NCBI GenBank assembly: GCA_020718965.1
Contig: DYRE01000032.1
Coordinates: 1 to 12,603 of the forward strand
Direction: 5' to 3'
Length of the DNA stretch: 12,603 nt
Source: Desulfomonile tiedjei
GTDB lineage: Bacteria; Desulfobacterota; Desulfomonilia; Desulfomonilales; Desulfomonilaceae
In this document: in pieces, positions 5,900 to 12,603 of the stretch
How the letters are laid out: each line of letters opens with the position of its first letter
Position numbering within the stretch: the first letter of the stretch is position 1
Position numbers and translations under genes: made by a program
The notes under the pieces: generated by a model
Told to the model about the DNA's origin: nothing
Database searches by the model: none
What the model saw: only the letters and a program-made list of their open reading frames with translations

Positions 5900-7984
5900 C
5901 TAGTCTTCTTCATCCGCAGTCTTTTCAGACGCTTCAACAATTTTCTCCGTTATGCTTGCCGGCACTTCCTCATAATGAGAGAATTCCATAGAGAAAATGC
6001 CTCTGCCCGAGGTCATGGAGGTCAGGTCGGACGCATACTTCAGGACTTCAGCCATCGGGACCAGGGCTTTGACAGCCTGACTTGCCCCTTTCGCTTCCAT
6101 TCCACTAATTCTGCCCCGGCGCGAATTCAAATCTCCCATAACATCGCCCATGCAGTCTTCAGGCACGACTATTTCCATATTCATAATCGGTTCCAACAAA
6201 ATTGGGTTGGCCTGAAGCACTCCCTTTTTAAAACCCTTGGACGCCGCTATCTTGAATGCCTGTTCTGAAGAATCCACATCATGATATTTCCCGTCAAAGA
6301 CCTTGACCCTAATATCAATGACAGGATATCCAGCCAGCGCTCCGCCTGCCATAGCCTCTATGACGCCTTTCTCTACCGCCGGTATGTACTGCCTGGGGAT
6401 GACGCCTCCCACTATCTTGTCTACGAACTCAAATCCCTCACCTCTGGCCATAGGCTCAAGATCCAGCCAGGCAACAGCGAACTGGCCTCGACCTCCTGTC
6501 TGTTTCTTAAGTTTCCCTTCGACTTTTGCTTTCCCCTTAATTGTTTCCTTATAGGGAACTTTCGGGGTCTTCAGGTTTACATCAACCCCAAATTTCCTTT
6601 TCAGTTTCTCGACCATTACTTCGATGTGAACCTGCCCCATCCCTGAAATAAGGAATTCATTGGTCCGGGGGTCTCTGTTCACAGTAAGAGTGGGATCTTC
6701 CTCGGCCAAACGGGCTAAACTCTGCGTTATCTTTTCCTCGTCACCTTTGGCTTTGGGTTCAATAGCGAATGAAATGACCGCTTGAGGAAGTGTTGGTTTG
6801 GGAAGAATTATCTGGGCCTTCTCATCACAAAGAGTGTCTCCAGTGAGGGTTTCCTTGAGTTTAGCCACAGCGACGATGTCACCGGCCTGAGCCCCATCGA
6901 TTGATTTTTGAGATTTGCCCCTCATTATGAAAAGCTGACCAAATCGTTCCTTTGACTGCCTGGACGCATTATAAAAATGCGAATCCGGAACCAGTTTACC
7001 GGAGAAGATCCTGAAAACGCTTAACCTTCCTGCATAAGGATCAGCGAGAGTCTTGAATACAAAAGCGCTGAAAGGGTCATCAGCGGATGGATTTCTCGAT
7101 ACAGCCTCTCCGCCCTGATTTACTCCGGTCGTAGCTTTCATATCCGCTGGAGAAGGACAGGCTTCCGAAACAAGATCCAGAATTGGCTGGATGCCTCTGT
7201 TAGTAAGCCCTGAACAAATTACGACTGGCATAAACACACGGTTCATTATACCCTGTCGCAGAGCGTTTGAGAGATCTTCGGAACCAAGTTCTTCACCTTC
7301 AAGATATCTCTCCATCAAACCATCGTCAACTTCAGCCAGATCCTCTATCAGGACTTCCCTGCGTGCAGTAGCCTCTTCCTTGAGATCATCCGGAATGTCC
7401 CGCTTTGTAGGGTTCCTGCCATCTCCTTCAAACAAAAAGGCCTTCATGGAAAGCAGATCCACGATCCCCTGGAAATTAGCTTCTTTCCCTATCGGGATTT
7501 GCAACGTGACCGGTTTCACCTTCAGCGCTTCCTTGACGTCAGAAAGCACCTTCTCAAAATTACTGCGTTCTCTGTCCATCTTGGTAATTACGAGAAATCT
7601 TGGCAGTTCCGCCGCTTCTATGGCAGACCACACCTTTTCGGTCAATGGCTTCACCGAATCCACTGCATCAACCACCAATGCGGCCAGATCGACAGCCCTC
7701 AACGCAAAGGTAACATCGGCCCCGAAATTGGGGTCCCCCGGCGTATCAATTATATTTATTTTCTTTTTTTTCCACTCGACTGAAAACAGAGCCGAGCCAA
7801 TGGATATAGATCTTTTGACTTCTTCCGGCTCAAAATCAAAATTCGAAGAGCCATCCGTGACCTTTCCCAGGCGATCAACTGCGCCGGAATCGATGAGCAT
7901 GGCTTCACATAAAGTTGTCTTTCCCGAACCAGCATGGGAAACAACAGCCAGATTTCGAATGTCTTCCGTTTTAAACTGCTTCAT
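5900..7984 (-). CDS. EF-G-2-type translation factor GTPase (EF-G paralogue)
   Basis: This 694-residue protein has the five-domain layout of elongation factor G: G domain about 1-275, domain II about 300-390, III about 400-472, IV about 474-590 and V about 597-680. Its G motifs are those of the divergent EF-G-2 group rather than of the housekeeping factor: P-loop HAGSGKT (17-23) instead of HIDAGKT, switch region KRSISI, G3 DTPGDPNF (80-87) instead of DTPGHVDF, and G4 TKMD (134-137) instead of NKMD. Domain IV keeps KKQTGGRGQ and YHDVDSSEQAFKIA, so ribosome contact is likely. It closely recalls Thermus EF-G-2 from memory. Its cellular role (translocation, recycling or stress) is not settled. ATG at 7982-7984 follows AGAAGGGG. 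It is monocistronic as far as can be seen, between the LPS block and an intergenic stretch. A separate main fusA is expected elsewhere. Confidence 0.92.
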   Translation of the reverse strand: MKQFKTEDIRNLAVVSHAGSGKTTLCEAMLIDSGAVDRLGKVTDGSSNFDFEPEEVKRSISIGSALFSVEWKKKKINIIDTPGDPNFGADVTFALRAVDLAALVVDAVDSVKPLTEKVWSAIEAAELPRFLVITKMDRERSNFEKVLSDVKEALKVKPVTLQIPIGKEANFQGIVDLLSMKAFLFEGDGRNPTKRDIPDDLKEEATARREVLIEDLAEVDDGLMERYLEGEELGSEDLSNALRQGIMNRVFMPVVICSGLTNRGIQPILDLVSEACPSPADMKATTGVNQGGEAVSRNPSADDPFSAFVFKTLADPYAGRLSVFRIFSGKLVPDSHFYNASRQSKERFGQLFIMRGKSQKSIDGAQAGDIVAVAKLKETLTGDTLCDEKAQIILPKPTLPQAVISFAIEPKAKGDEEKITQSLARLAEEDPTLTVNRDPRTNEFLISGMGQVHIEVMVEKLKRKFGVDVNLKTPKVPYKETIKGKAKVEGKLKKQTGGRGQFAVAWLDLEPMARGEGFEFVDKIVGGVIPRQYIPAVEKGVIEAMAGGALAGYPVIDIRVKVFDGKYHDVDSSEQAFKIAASKGFKKGVLQANPILLEPIMNMEIVVPEDCMGDVMGDLNSRRGRISGMEAKGASQAVKALVPMAEVLKYASDLTSMTSGRGIFSMEFSHYEEVPASITEKIVEASEKTADEED

Positions 7985-8049
7985 AGGCGCCCCTTCTGAA
8001 GCGAGCTACCGTGATTGATTCGGCCGCTCGATCTTAAATATAAAACTTG

Positions 8050-8079
8050 AATAAACCACAAATAATGACTCCCCGTCAA
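8050..8079 (-). promoter_or_regulatory. Possible promoter of the EF-G-2 gene
   Basis: On the minus strand TTGACG (8074-8079, five of six) and TTTATT (8050-8055, four of six) are 18 bases apart, about 65 bases before the ATG. This sits in the 169-base gap after the heptosyltransferase-like gene, which fits separate transcription. The gap also holds a dyad GAATCG-N13-CGATTC at 8131-8155 that overlaps the upstream stop codon. Confidence 0.35.
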
Positions 8080-8153
8080 GAATTGGATTGTCGAAAGGCG
8101 AAAATTAAAGCTGTGGATTTTTCATAGTCCGAATCGAATAGAAATCATCCGAT

Positions 8154-9239
8154 TCAAGAGCCTTTTGGGACCCATTTCGTGATTCTTGATATCGCCACAA
8201 AAACCCGGTCTGAAGAAATGCCATCCATACAAATCCTATTGGAACATTCCGATTTCCGACAACCCAAGCAGGTTAATCCGTCTATTGTTATTACAATTTG
8301 TTCACAGCCGTAAGGACCAACTTTCTGGGGATCTGTCGGACCAAAAAGGGCTACAACAGGGGTTCCAACGAATGAGGCAATGTGCATGGGGCCCGAGTCA
8401 ACTCCAACATAAACATCTGAAGCCTCAATTAAGGCGGCTGATCCAGCCGGACTCAGATAACTAGCCGCTACAACAGGCCTTTTCTCCATAAGTGACACTA
8501 TTTCATCTATGTAATGGCGGTCTGATTTACCTCCCCCAAATATGACATGTGCCCCAAGTTCAGAAATCAGTCTGTCTGACAGATCAGCCCAGGCACGCGT
8601 ATTCCAGAATTTGGTGGCCCATCTGGAAGCCGGATTGGCGTAAACAATTTTTCCGTCCAGACTTATCGAATTTTGGTTCAAAAAGTTCTGGGCCTCGCTA
8701 ATAGCGCTATTTCCGATAATCAACCCAAAGTCAGACTTTTCAACCTTTAAATCGAACATGCCGGCGAAATTCAAGATCTTGTCCACCGCATGAGATTTTT
8801 CAATAGGCGTTTGCACCAGTTTTGTCTGAAAAAGAGTGTTCAGTTCTTTTGCGTCAGCAAACCCTATTCTAAAACAATGTGGATTCATGGAACCCAGAAG
8901 ACCACTTCGGAAAGACGCGTGAAGATCAAGCACCACGTCGTACGGTTCCGATATAAACTTGCGTCTCAAAGTTTTCAATGTTCTAAGAGTCTCAATTAAA
9001 GCGGCAAAATACGAAGCCTTTGTAGCGGTAGGTTCAGATGTCGATGGAATGTCAATGGGTATAATTTCATCAATGTTGGAGTCTGATTTCAGCAAACTTG
9101 CCAGATTCTTCTGAATGATCCAACCCACATAACATGAGGGGTAGTATCTTTTTATGGCGTGGATTAGAGGAAGAGAGTGTATGACATCTCCCATAGAGCT
9201 CTGTTTTATTACCAGTAACCTTTTATTTCTGAGATCCAT
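8154..9239 (-). CDS. Glycosyltransferase family 9, LPS heptosyltransferase I-like
   Basis: The protein (361 residues) is a GT-B fold ADP-heptose:LPS transferase type that would add an inner-core sugar at the cytoplasmic face of the inner membrane. The N-terminal KQSSMGDVIHSLPL (12-25) carries the conserved Asp18 of WaaC-like enzymes. NPASRWATKFW (202-212) holds the lysine expected to contact nucleotide-sugar phosphates. GVDSGPMHIAS (279-289) and ALFGPTDP (297-304) form the donor site. Near the end four cysteines (324, 327, 332, 337) follow a C-x2-C-x4-C-x4-C pattern seen in some family members; a metal or disulfide role is guesswork. ATG at 9237-9239 overlaps lpxK by 17 bases and has only a weak ribosome site, so coupling to lpxK translation is likely. 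Heptosyltransferase I fits best by motif; the true sugar and acceptor cannot be fixed from sequence, so no symbol is given. Confidence 0.88.
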   Translation of the reverse strand: MDLRNKRLLVIKQSSMGDVIHSLPLIHAIKRYYPSCYVGWIIQKNLASLLKSDSNIDEIIPIDIPSTSEPTATKASYFAALIETLRTLKTLRRKFISEPYDVVLDLHASFRSGLLGSMNPHCFRIGFADAKELNTLFQTKLVQTPIEKSHAVDKILNFAGMFDLKVEKSDFGLIIGNSAISEAQNFLNQNSISLDGKIVYANPASRWATKFWNTRAWADLSDRLISELGAHVIFGGGKSDRHYIDEIVSLMEKRPVVAASYLSPAGSAALIEASDVYVGVDSGPMHIASFVGTPVVALFGPTDPQKVGPYGCEQIVITIDGLTCLGCRKSECSNRICMDGISSDRVFVAISRITKWVPKGS

Positions 9240-10278
9240 TTATGTTTAACAGTTCCAGAAGTTGATTCAAAAATAGTTCGGACTCGCTCAATTCAATCCC
9301 TATCCTGAGAAAATAGACTTCATCTCTCTGCTGGAATTCACGAGGAAGTTTTACCCAGTCCTTCTCTGTAAAGACAATGTAAGATCCTCTAGCCTCCCTC
9401 ACCATCCGGGTCAGATCTGTGGAACGATATACGTGGTGATCCCGGTAAATTATGTGATTGGTTATTTTCCATTCCAGATTTTCCGCCATTCTTCGGAATC
9501 TTTGAGGATTGGCTATTGCTGATACGAGTAGAGTTTTCTGATCCTTAAAGTAACTTGAGGGCTTTGCTTCCCTGTTTTCATCGCCAGAAAGACAAACAGG
9601 GAAACTCCGAAACCTGTATGGTTTCAACGAAGTCAACAAATTACGGATTTTCACGGAGTAAGTCTCTTCATTCTCGTTCAAAATCAACAAATCGGCCCGG
9701 CTCAGCGCCGACATTGGCTCTCGCAGTAATCCTAACGGGAACATTTGATCTTCCTGCCCGGACAGGAGAACAATATCAACATCACGCCTCAATCGTAAAT
9801 GCTGAAAGCCGTCATCCAGGAGAGCTATGTCGCACATAAGGTTTGCGGCGGCAAACTCCACACATTGGTGTCGATCCTTCCCGACGATGACGGGAGATTT
9901 TCCGGCTAGGGCTCTCGCCATAAGAAAAGGCTCATCCCCAACATAACTGGCCTCCATTTCTGGATTCAGTGAAACCCCATCGTGTACAACTACCATCTCC
10001 TCCGTGTAGGCGCCTTTGTAGCCGCGACTTACGACGCAGGGGTTAAATCCCTTCTTCAGCAATTCTTCAGCCAAATATATTACGAACGGGGTCTTGCCGG
10101 TTCCTCCTATTGCTATGTTGCCAACTGACACTACTGGAATGGAACTCTTGAGGCTCTCGGCCAGACCACTTTCGTGAATCTTCCGCCATGTTGATTGGAC
10201 CAGTGAATAGCCAATGGAGGGAACCAGCAGAAACGGAGAAGCCAGAGCGCATAGAAATGAGTGTGTCTTTGAGGTCAC
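9223..10278 (-). CDS. lpxK: Tetraacyldisaccharide 4'-kinase LpxK
   Basis: LpxK phosphorylates the 4' position of the tetraacyl disaccharide 1-phosphate to make lipid IVA, using ATP at the inner membrane. The 351-residue length is typical. A hydrophobic N-terminal helix (about 8-28) anchors it. A P-loop GNIAIGGTGKTP (53-64) is followed by VVSRGYKG (82-89), GDEP (114-117), the hallmark LLDDGFQH (153-160) and REPMSALSRAD (186-196). The C-terminal part has TEKDWVKL (304-311). The start is GTG at 10276-10278, five bases after the msbA stop, with AGGATAGGGAGA directly upstream and partly inside the end of msbA. The stop overlaps the next glycosyltransferase gene by 17 bases. Position between msbA and an LPS core transferase matches its role. 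All motifs are intact. Confidence 0.95.
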   Translation of the reverse strand: MTSKTHSFLCALASPFLLVPSIGYSLVQSTWRKIHESGLAESLKSSIPVVSVGNIAIGGTGKTPFVIYLAEELLKKGFNPCVVSRGYKGAYTEEMVVVHDGVSLNPEMEASYVGDEPFLMARALAGKSPVIVGKDRHQCVEFAAANLMCDIALLDDGFQHLRLRRDVDIVLLSGQEDQMFPLGLLREPMSALSRADLLILNENEETYSVKIRNLLTSLKPYRFRSFPVCLSGDENREAKPSSYFKDQKTLLVSAIANPQRFRRMAENLEWKITNHIIYRDHHVYRSTDLTRMVREARGSYIVFTEKDWVKLPREFQQRDEVYFLRIGIELSESELFLNQLLELLNINGSQK

Positions 10279-10283
10279 TCTCC

Positions 10284-12026
10284 CTATCCTAATTTGAGGC
10301 TTGCCGGTTCTTTCGAAAACTGGAGGTTGTAAAGCCTTGCAAACTCACCATTCAACTCAAGAAGTTCCTGATGAGAGCCCTGTTCTACAATTCTCCCCCC
10401 TGCCATCACATAAACTCTATCTACATTCTTGATTGTGGACAAACGATGAGCGACTATCAAAGTGGCCCTCCCCTTCATGAGAACTTCCAAGGCGGCCTGG
10501 ACCGTTTTCTCCGAATCCGAGTCAAGATTGGAGGTAGCTTCGTCCAAAATGAGAATTGGAGGATTTTTTAGCAGCGCCCTCGCAATAGCCAGCCTCTGAC
10601 GCTCTCCACCGGAAAGTTTTATCCCGTTCTCCCCGATCAGGCTGTCATAGCCATCAGGCTGGGCGATAATGAAGTCGTGGGCGTGAGCCGCTTTAGCTGC
10701 GCTGACAACCATTTCTAGAGGTAAATCTGGTCGTCCATAAGCTATGTTGTTTCTGATAGTGTCATCAAAGAGAATCGTTTGCTGAGTCACTATACCGATC
10801 TTCTCACGCAGGGATCTCTGGGTAACAGAGCGAATATCAATTCCATCTATTTCTATGGACCCGCTACCTGGATCGTAGAACCTGGGAACCAGATCCAATA
10901 GCGTGCTTTTGCCTACGCCACTCTCACCAACAACTGCGATAGCTTCTCCTGGATTTACCACCAGACTGATATCATGAATCACCGGTATTAAATCATATGC
11001 GAACGTAACATTTTTGAGTTCCACTTTTCCGGATATCTCACCTAAAGGGTAAGAATCAGGCGCATCCTTGACATCAGGTTCAGTATCCATAAGAGCAAAG
11101 ATTCTCTCGCCTGCGCTCAGTCCTTCCTGAACCGAATTGTTTACATCACTGATTCTTTTTATGGGCTCATAAAGCATTATCAATGCTGCCATGAAAGAAA
11201 AGAAAGTGCCTTGGGTGGATTCGCCATTGATAACCTGAAACCCACCGTAGGTCACTATGGCGCATACGCCAAAACCACCTAGCGTTTCCATGACCGGGTT
11301 TGACATTGCGCGAACCTTGAATCTCCTCATGAATGCGTTGAACAGATTCTCATTCACTTCGGAAAAACGGTTGCGTTCATAGTCCTCCATAGCGAAAGCT
11401 TTCACAATCCTGATACCAGTTATTGTCTCGTTCAACCTCTCTGTGATGTCTTCTAGGGAGACAAGCATTCTTCTGGAATAGCGTTTGAGACGACGACCAA
11501 AGTTGAGTAGTGGATATATGGCCATTGGGAATACGACCATCGCAATCAAAGCTAAGGTAAAGTCCCGGATGAAGACAACCACTATAAGACTGATCACCGT
11601 CAAGGTGTCCCGAATAGCCCCGGTAATGGCGCTGGTAAGAGCGCCCTGAACCAGAGTGACGTCGTTATTCATCCTTGAAAGAAGCTCACCAGTCGAATGT
11701 TTGACAAAGAACCCAACTGACATCTCTTCAAGTTTACAGAACATGTCTTTACGAAGGTCCCGTATTATGCTCTGCCCTATGAAAGCCATTAGATAATACT
11801 GGCCGAAATCACAAAACCCCTTTACTATATAGACACTTGCTACAACGACCGGAATCAGCATCAGCATATTGAGGTTCTTTTTAAAAAAAATGTCATCGAG
11901 TGCGGGTTTTACAAGATAAGCCAATGAGGCGGTAAGCACCGCTACTCCTAACATACAACCGCCAGCAACGATCAGCTTGCCGATGTATGGATGGAGATAT
12001 TTCAGCATTCTCTTATAAATAGGCAC
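10284..12026 (-). CDS. msbA: Lipid A export ABC transporter MsbA
   Basis: This is a half-transporter of 580 residues that dimerises in the inner membrane and flips lipid A-core from the cytoplasmic to the periplasmic leaflet. The membrane domain (about 1-315) shows six hydrophobic segments, near 18-40, 53-74, 130-152, 157-177, 248-268 and 272-287. The nucleotide-binding domain (about 333-575) has Walker A GESGVGKST (367-375), Q-loop TQQ (414-416), signature LSGGERQ (471-477), Walker B ILILDE (491-496) with D-loop SNLD and switch His527 (AHRLST). The start is GTG at 12024-12026, preceded by TGAGGT about eight bases upstream; ATG at codon 7 is less likely for lack of a better site. The gene lies between lpxI and lpxK, which argues for lipid A rather than a drug or peptide substrate. 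Other ABC exporters share the fold, so context carries the name. Confidence 0.93.
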   Translation of the reverse strand: MPIYKRMLKYLHPYIGKLIVAGGCMLGVAVLTASLAYLVKPALDDIFFKKNLNMLMLIPVVVASVYIVKGFCDFGQYYLMAFIGQSIIRDLRKDMFCKLEEMSVGFFVKHSTGELLSRMNNDVTLVQGALTSAITGAIRDTLTVISLIVVVFIRDFTLALIAMVVFPMAIYPLLNFGRRLKRYSRRMLVSLEDITERLNETITGIRIVKAFAMEDYERNRFSEVNENLFNAFMRRFKVRAMSNPVMETLGGFGVCAIVTYGGFQVINGESTQGTFFSFMAALIMLYEPIKRISDVNNSVQEGLSAGERIFALMDTEPDVKDAPDSYPLGEISGKVELKNVTFAYDLIPVIHDISLVVNPGEAIAVVGESGVGKSTLLDLVPRFYDPGSGSIEIDGIDIRSVTQRSLREKIGIVTQQTILFDDTIRNNIAYGRPDLPLEMVVSAAKAAHAHDFIIAQPDGYDSLIGENGIKLSGGERQRLAIARALLKNPPILILDEATSNLDSDSEKTVQAALEVLMKGRATLIVAHRLSTIKNVDRVYVMAGGRIVEQGSHQELLELNGEFARLYNLQFSKEPASLKLG

Positions 12027-12148
12027 GTTTTAGACCTCAGAAGTATAAGATCGGATATCTTGACAATTCATCAGGCATCCAACCTTTGCCTGAAGAACAA
12101 GGCATTCTTGCGCTGGAAAGTTAGTTCTAATTGAAGGATTCTGGCCTG
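12027..12148. other. Gap between lpxI and msbA
   Basis: These 122 bases show no gene. A small hairpin TGCCT/AGGCA (12087-12091 with 12100-12104) has no T-run after it on the minus strand, and no clear promoter was found. Co-transcription of lpxI with msbA is possible but not shown. Confidence 0.4.
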
Positions 12149-12603
12149 TTATAAAATGGGACCCGACGCGGTTATACCCATAACACATATCCTGGCCTCG
12201 TCAGCAGTTTGAATCGTTTCTTCAAAGTTGGCAATCATGGTTTTTCCGACTTCTACGGCCAGGACTTTTGCGCCGGCGTCAACCATGCTTCTGATGGTGG
12301 ATGGGCCAACACCAGGGACGTCAAAACGCATGTCCTGGTCGGGCTTGGCCATTTTTACCACCACTGAGTTCGGAATACCCAGATCCCGGACTCTGAGAAT
12401 TGCACTGTCAGTGCCTTCAATGGCCTCAACGACAAGAACTGCCCGGTTCTTTACAACCACGGTTTGACCAATGTCTAGTCCTCCTATGGCCAAGGCCATT
12501 TCTCTTCCAAATACCACGTCATCAATCTGATGTTTGGTCGGTTGTTTTCTGGTAAGAACACCCTTGGAAGCCATCAGTTTGGATGCCCAGACGGTTATAC
12601 TGT
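12149..12603 (-). CDS. lpxI: UDP-2,3-diacylglucosamine pyrophosphatase LpxI, 5' part missing
   Basis: LpxI hydrolyses UDP-2,3-diacylglucosamine to lipid X and UMP in lipid A synthesis, replacing LpxH in many bacteria. Only the C-terminal domain (DUF1009) is present. The frame stays open through the right edge, reading SITVWASKL before the first in-window ATG (12572-12574), so that ATG is internal and about half the protein lies outside. Recognisable motifs are VFGREMALAIGGLDIGQTVV, the catalytic-type EAIEGTD with its conserved aspartate, then KPDQDMRFDVPGVGPSTI and AGAKVLAVEVGKT. The end at TAA (12149-12151) is natural. It is upstream of msbA on the same strand, in keeping with the lpx clusters of delta- and alphaproteobacteria. 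Identification is firm; the completeness of the missing part cannot be judged. Confidence 0.92.
   Translation of the reverse strand, partial: SITVWASKLMASKGVLTRKQPTKHQIDDVVFGREMALAIGGLDIGQTVVVKNRAVLVVEAIEGTDSAILRVRDLGIPNSVVVKMAKPDQDMRFDVPGVGPSTIRSMVDAGAKVLAVEVGKTMIANFEETIQTADEARICVMGITASGPIL

Noticed and set aside
5689..5991. Plus-strand open frame from GTG, 100 residues
   Set aside because: It runs antisense into the EF-G-2 gene, looks like random translation and lacks a ribosome site; a mobile-element remnant was considered but no motif supports it.
7191..8018. Plus-strand open frame of 275 residues
   Set aside because: Serine- and arginine-rich antisense shadow of the EF-G-2 gene; the opposite frame carries all conserved GTPase motifs.
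8131..8155. Inverted repeat after the heptosyltransferase-like gene as a terminator
   Set aside because: The stem is six pairs around 13 bases, overlaps the stop codon and has no T-run on the minus strand.
12149..12574. A complete 141-residue protein starting at ATG 12574
   Set aside because: The frame continues upstream to the window edge without a stop and the conserved LpxI domain extends beyond this codon, so the ATG is internal.

Overview
The window reads as a chromosomal segment of a Gram-negative, probably anaerobic bacterium. The Gram-negative evidence is a lipid A / LPS-core gene block that uses LpxI. The anaerobe evidence is a tungsten-type aldehyde:ferredoxin oxidoreductase. Together with an EF-G-2-type translation factor and moderate base composition, these fit a sulfate-reducing or syntrophic member of the former Deltaproteobacteria (Desulfobacterota). 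That placement is inference; no marker here proves the taxon.

Layout. Left part (1-2844, minus strand): a three-gene string read right to left. It holds an ECF-like sigma factor, a membrane anti-sigma factor with two zinc-finger modules, and, after a 242-base gap, a protein of the zinc-dependent phospholipase C / S1-P1 nuclease fold whose gene runs off the left edge. Middle (2845-5100): a regulatory gap with divergent control signals, then an aldehyde:ferredoxin oxidoreductase gene on the plus strand with a structured leader. Facing it is a complete tRNA-Gly(GCC) unit on the minus strand with promoter, tRNA and terminator. From 5100 to 5899 there is one small unrecognised minus-strand gene and an AT-rich, mostly non-coding stretch.

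Right part (5900-12603, all minus strand): an EF-G-2 paralogue with its own likely promoter, preceded by the LPS block. In transcription order the block is lpxI (partial, entering from the right edge), msbA, lpxK and a glycosyltransferase-9 (heptosyltransferase-like) gene. LpxI makes lipid X, LpxK phosphorylates the lipid A disaccharide, MsbA flips the lipid A-core, and the glycosyltransferase probably adds an inner-core sugar. The last three are packed with a 5-base gap and a 17-base overlap, so they are almost certainly one operon.

No phage, CRISPR array, complete insertion sequence or recognisable new defence system was seen. The most notable points are the double zinc-finger anti-sigma with a TolB/CsgG-like outer domain, the disturbed 5' end of the phospholipase-like gene, the mutually exclusive pairings in the oxidoreductase leader, and the altered catalytic motif of the EF-G paralogue.
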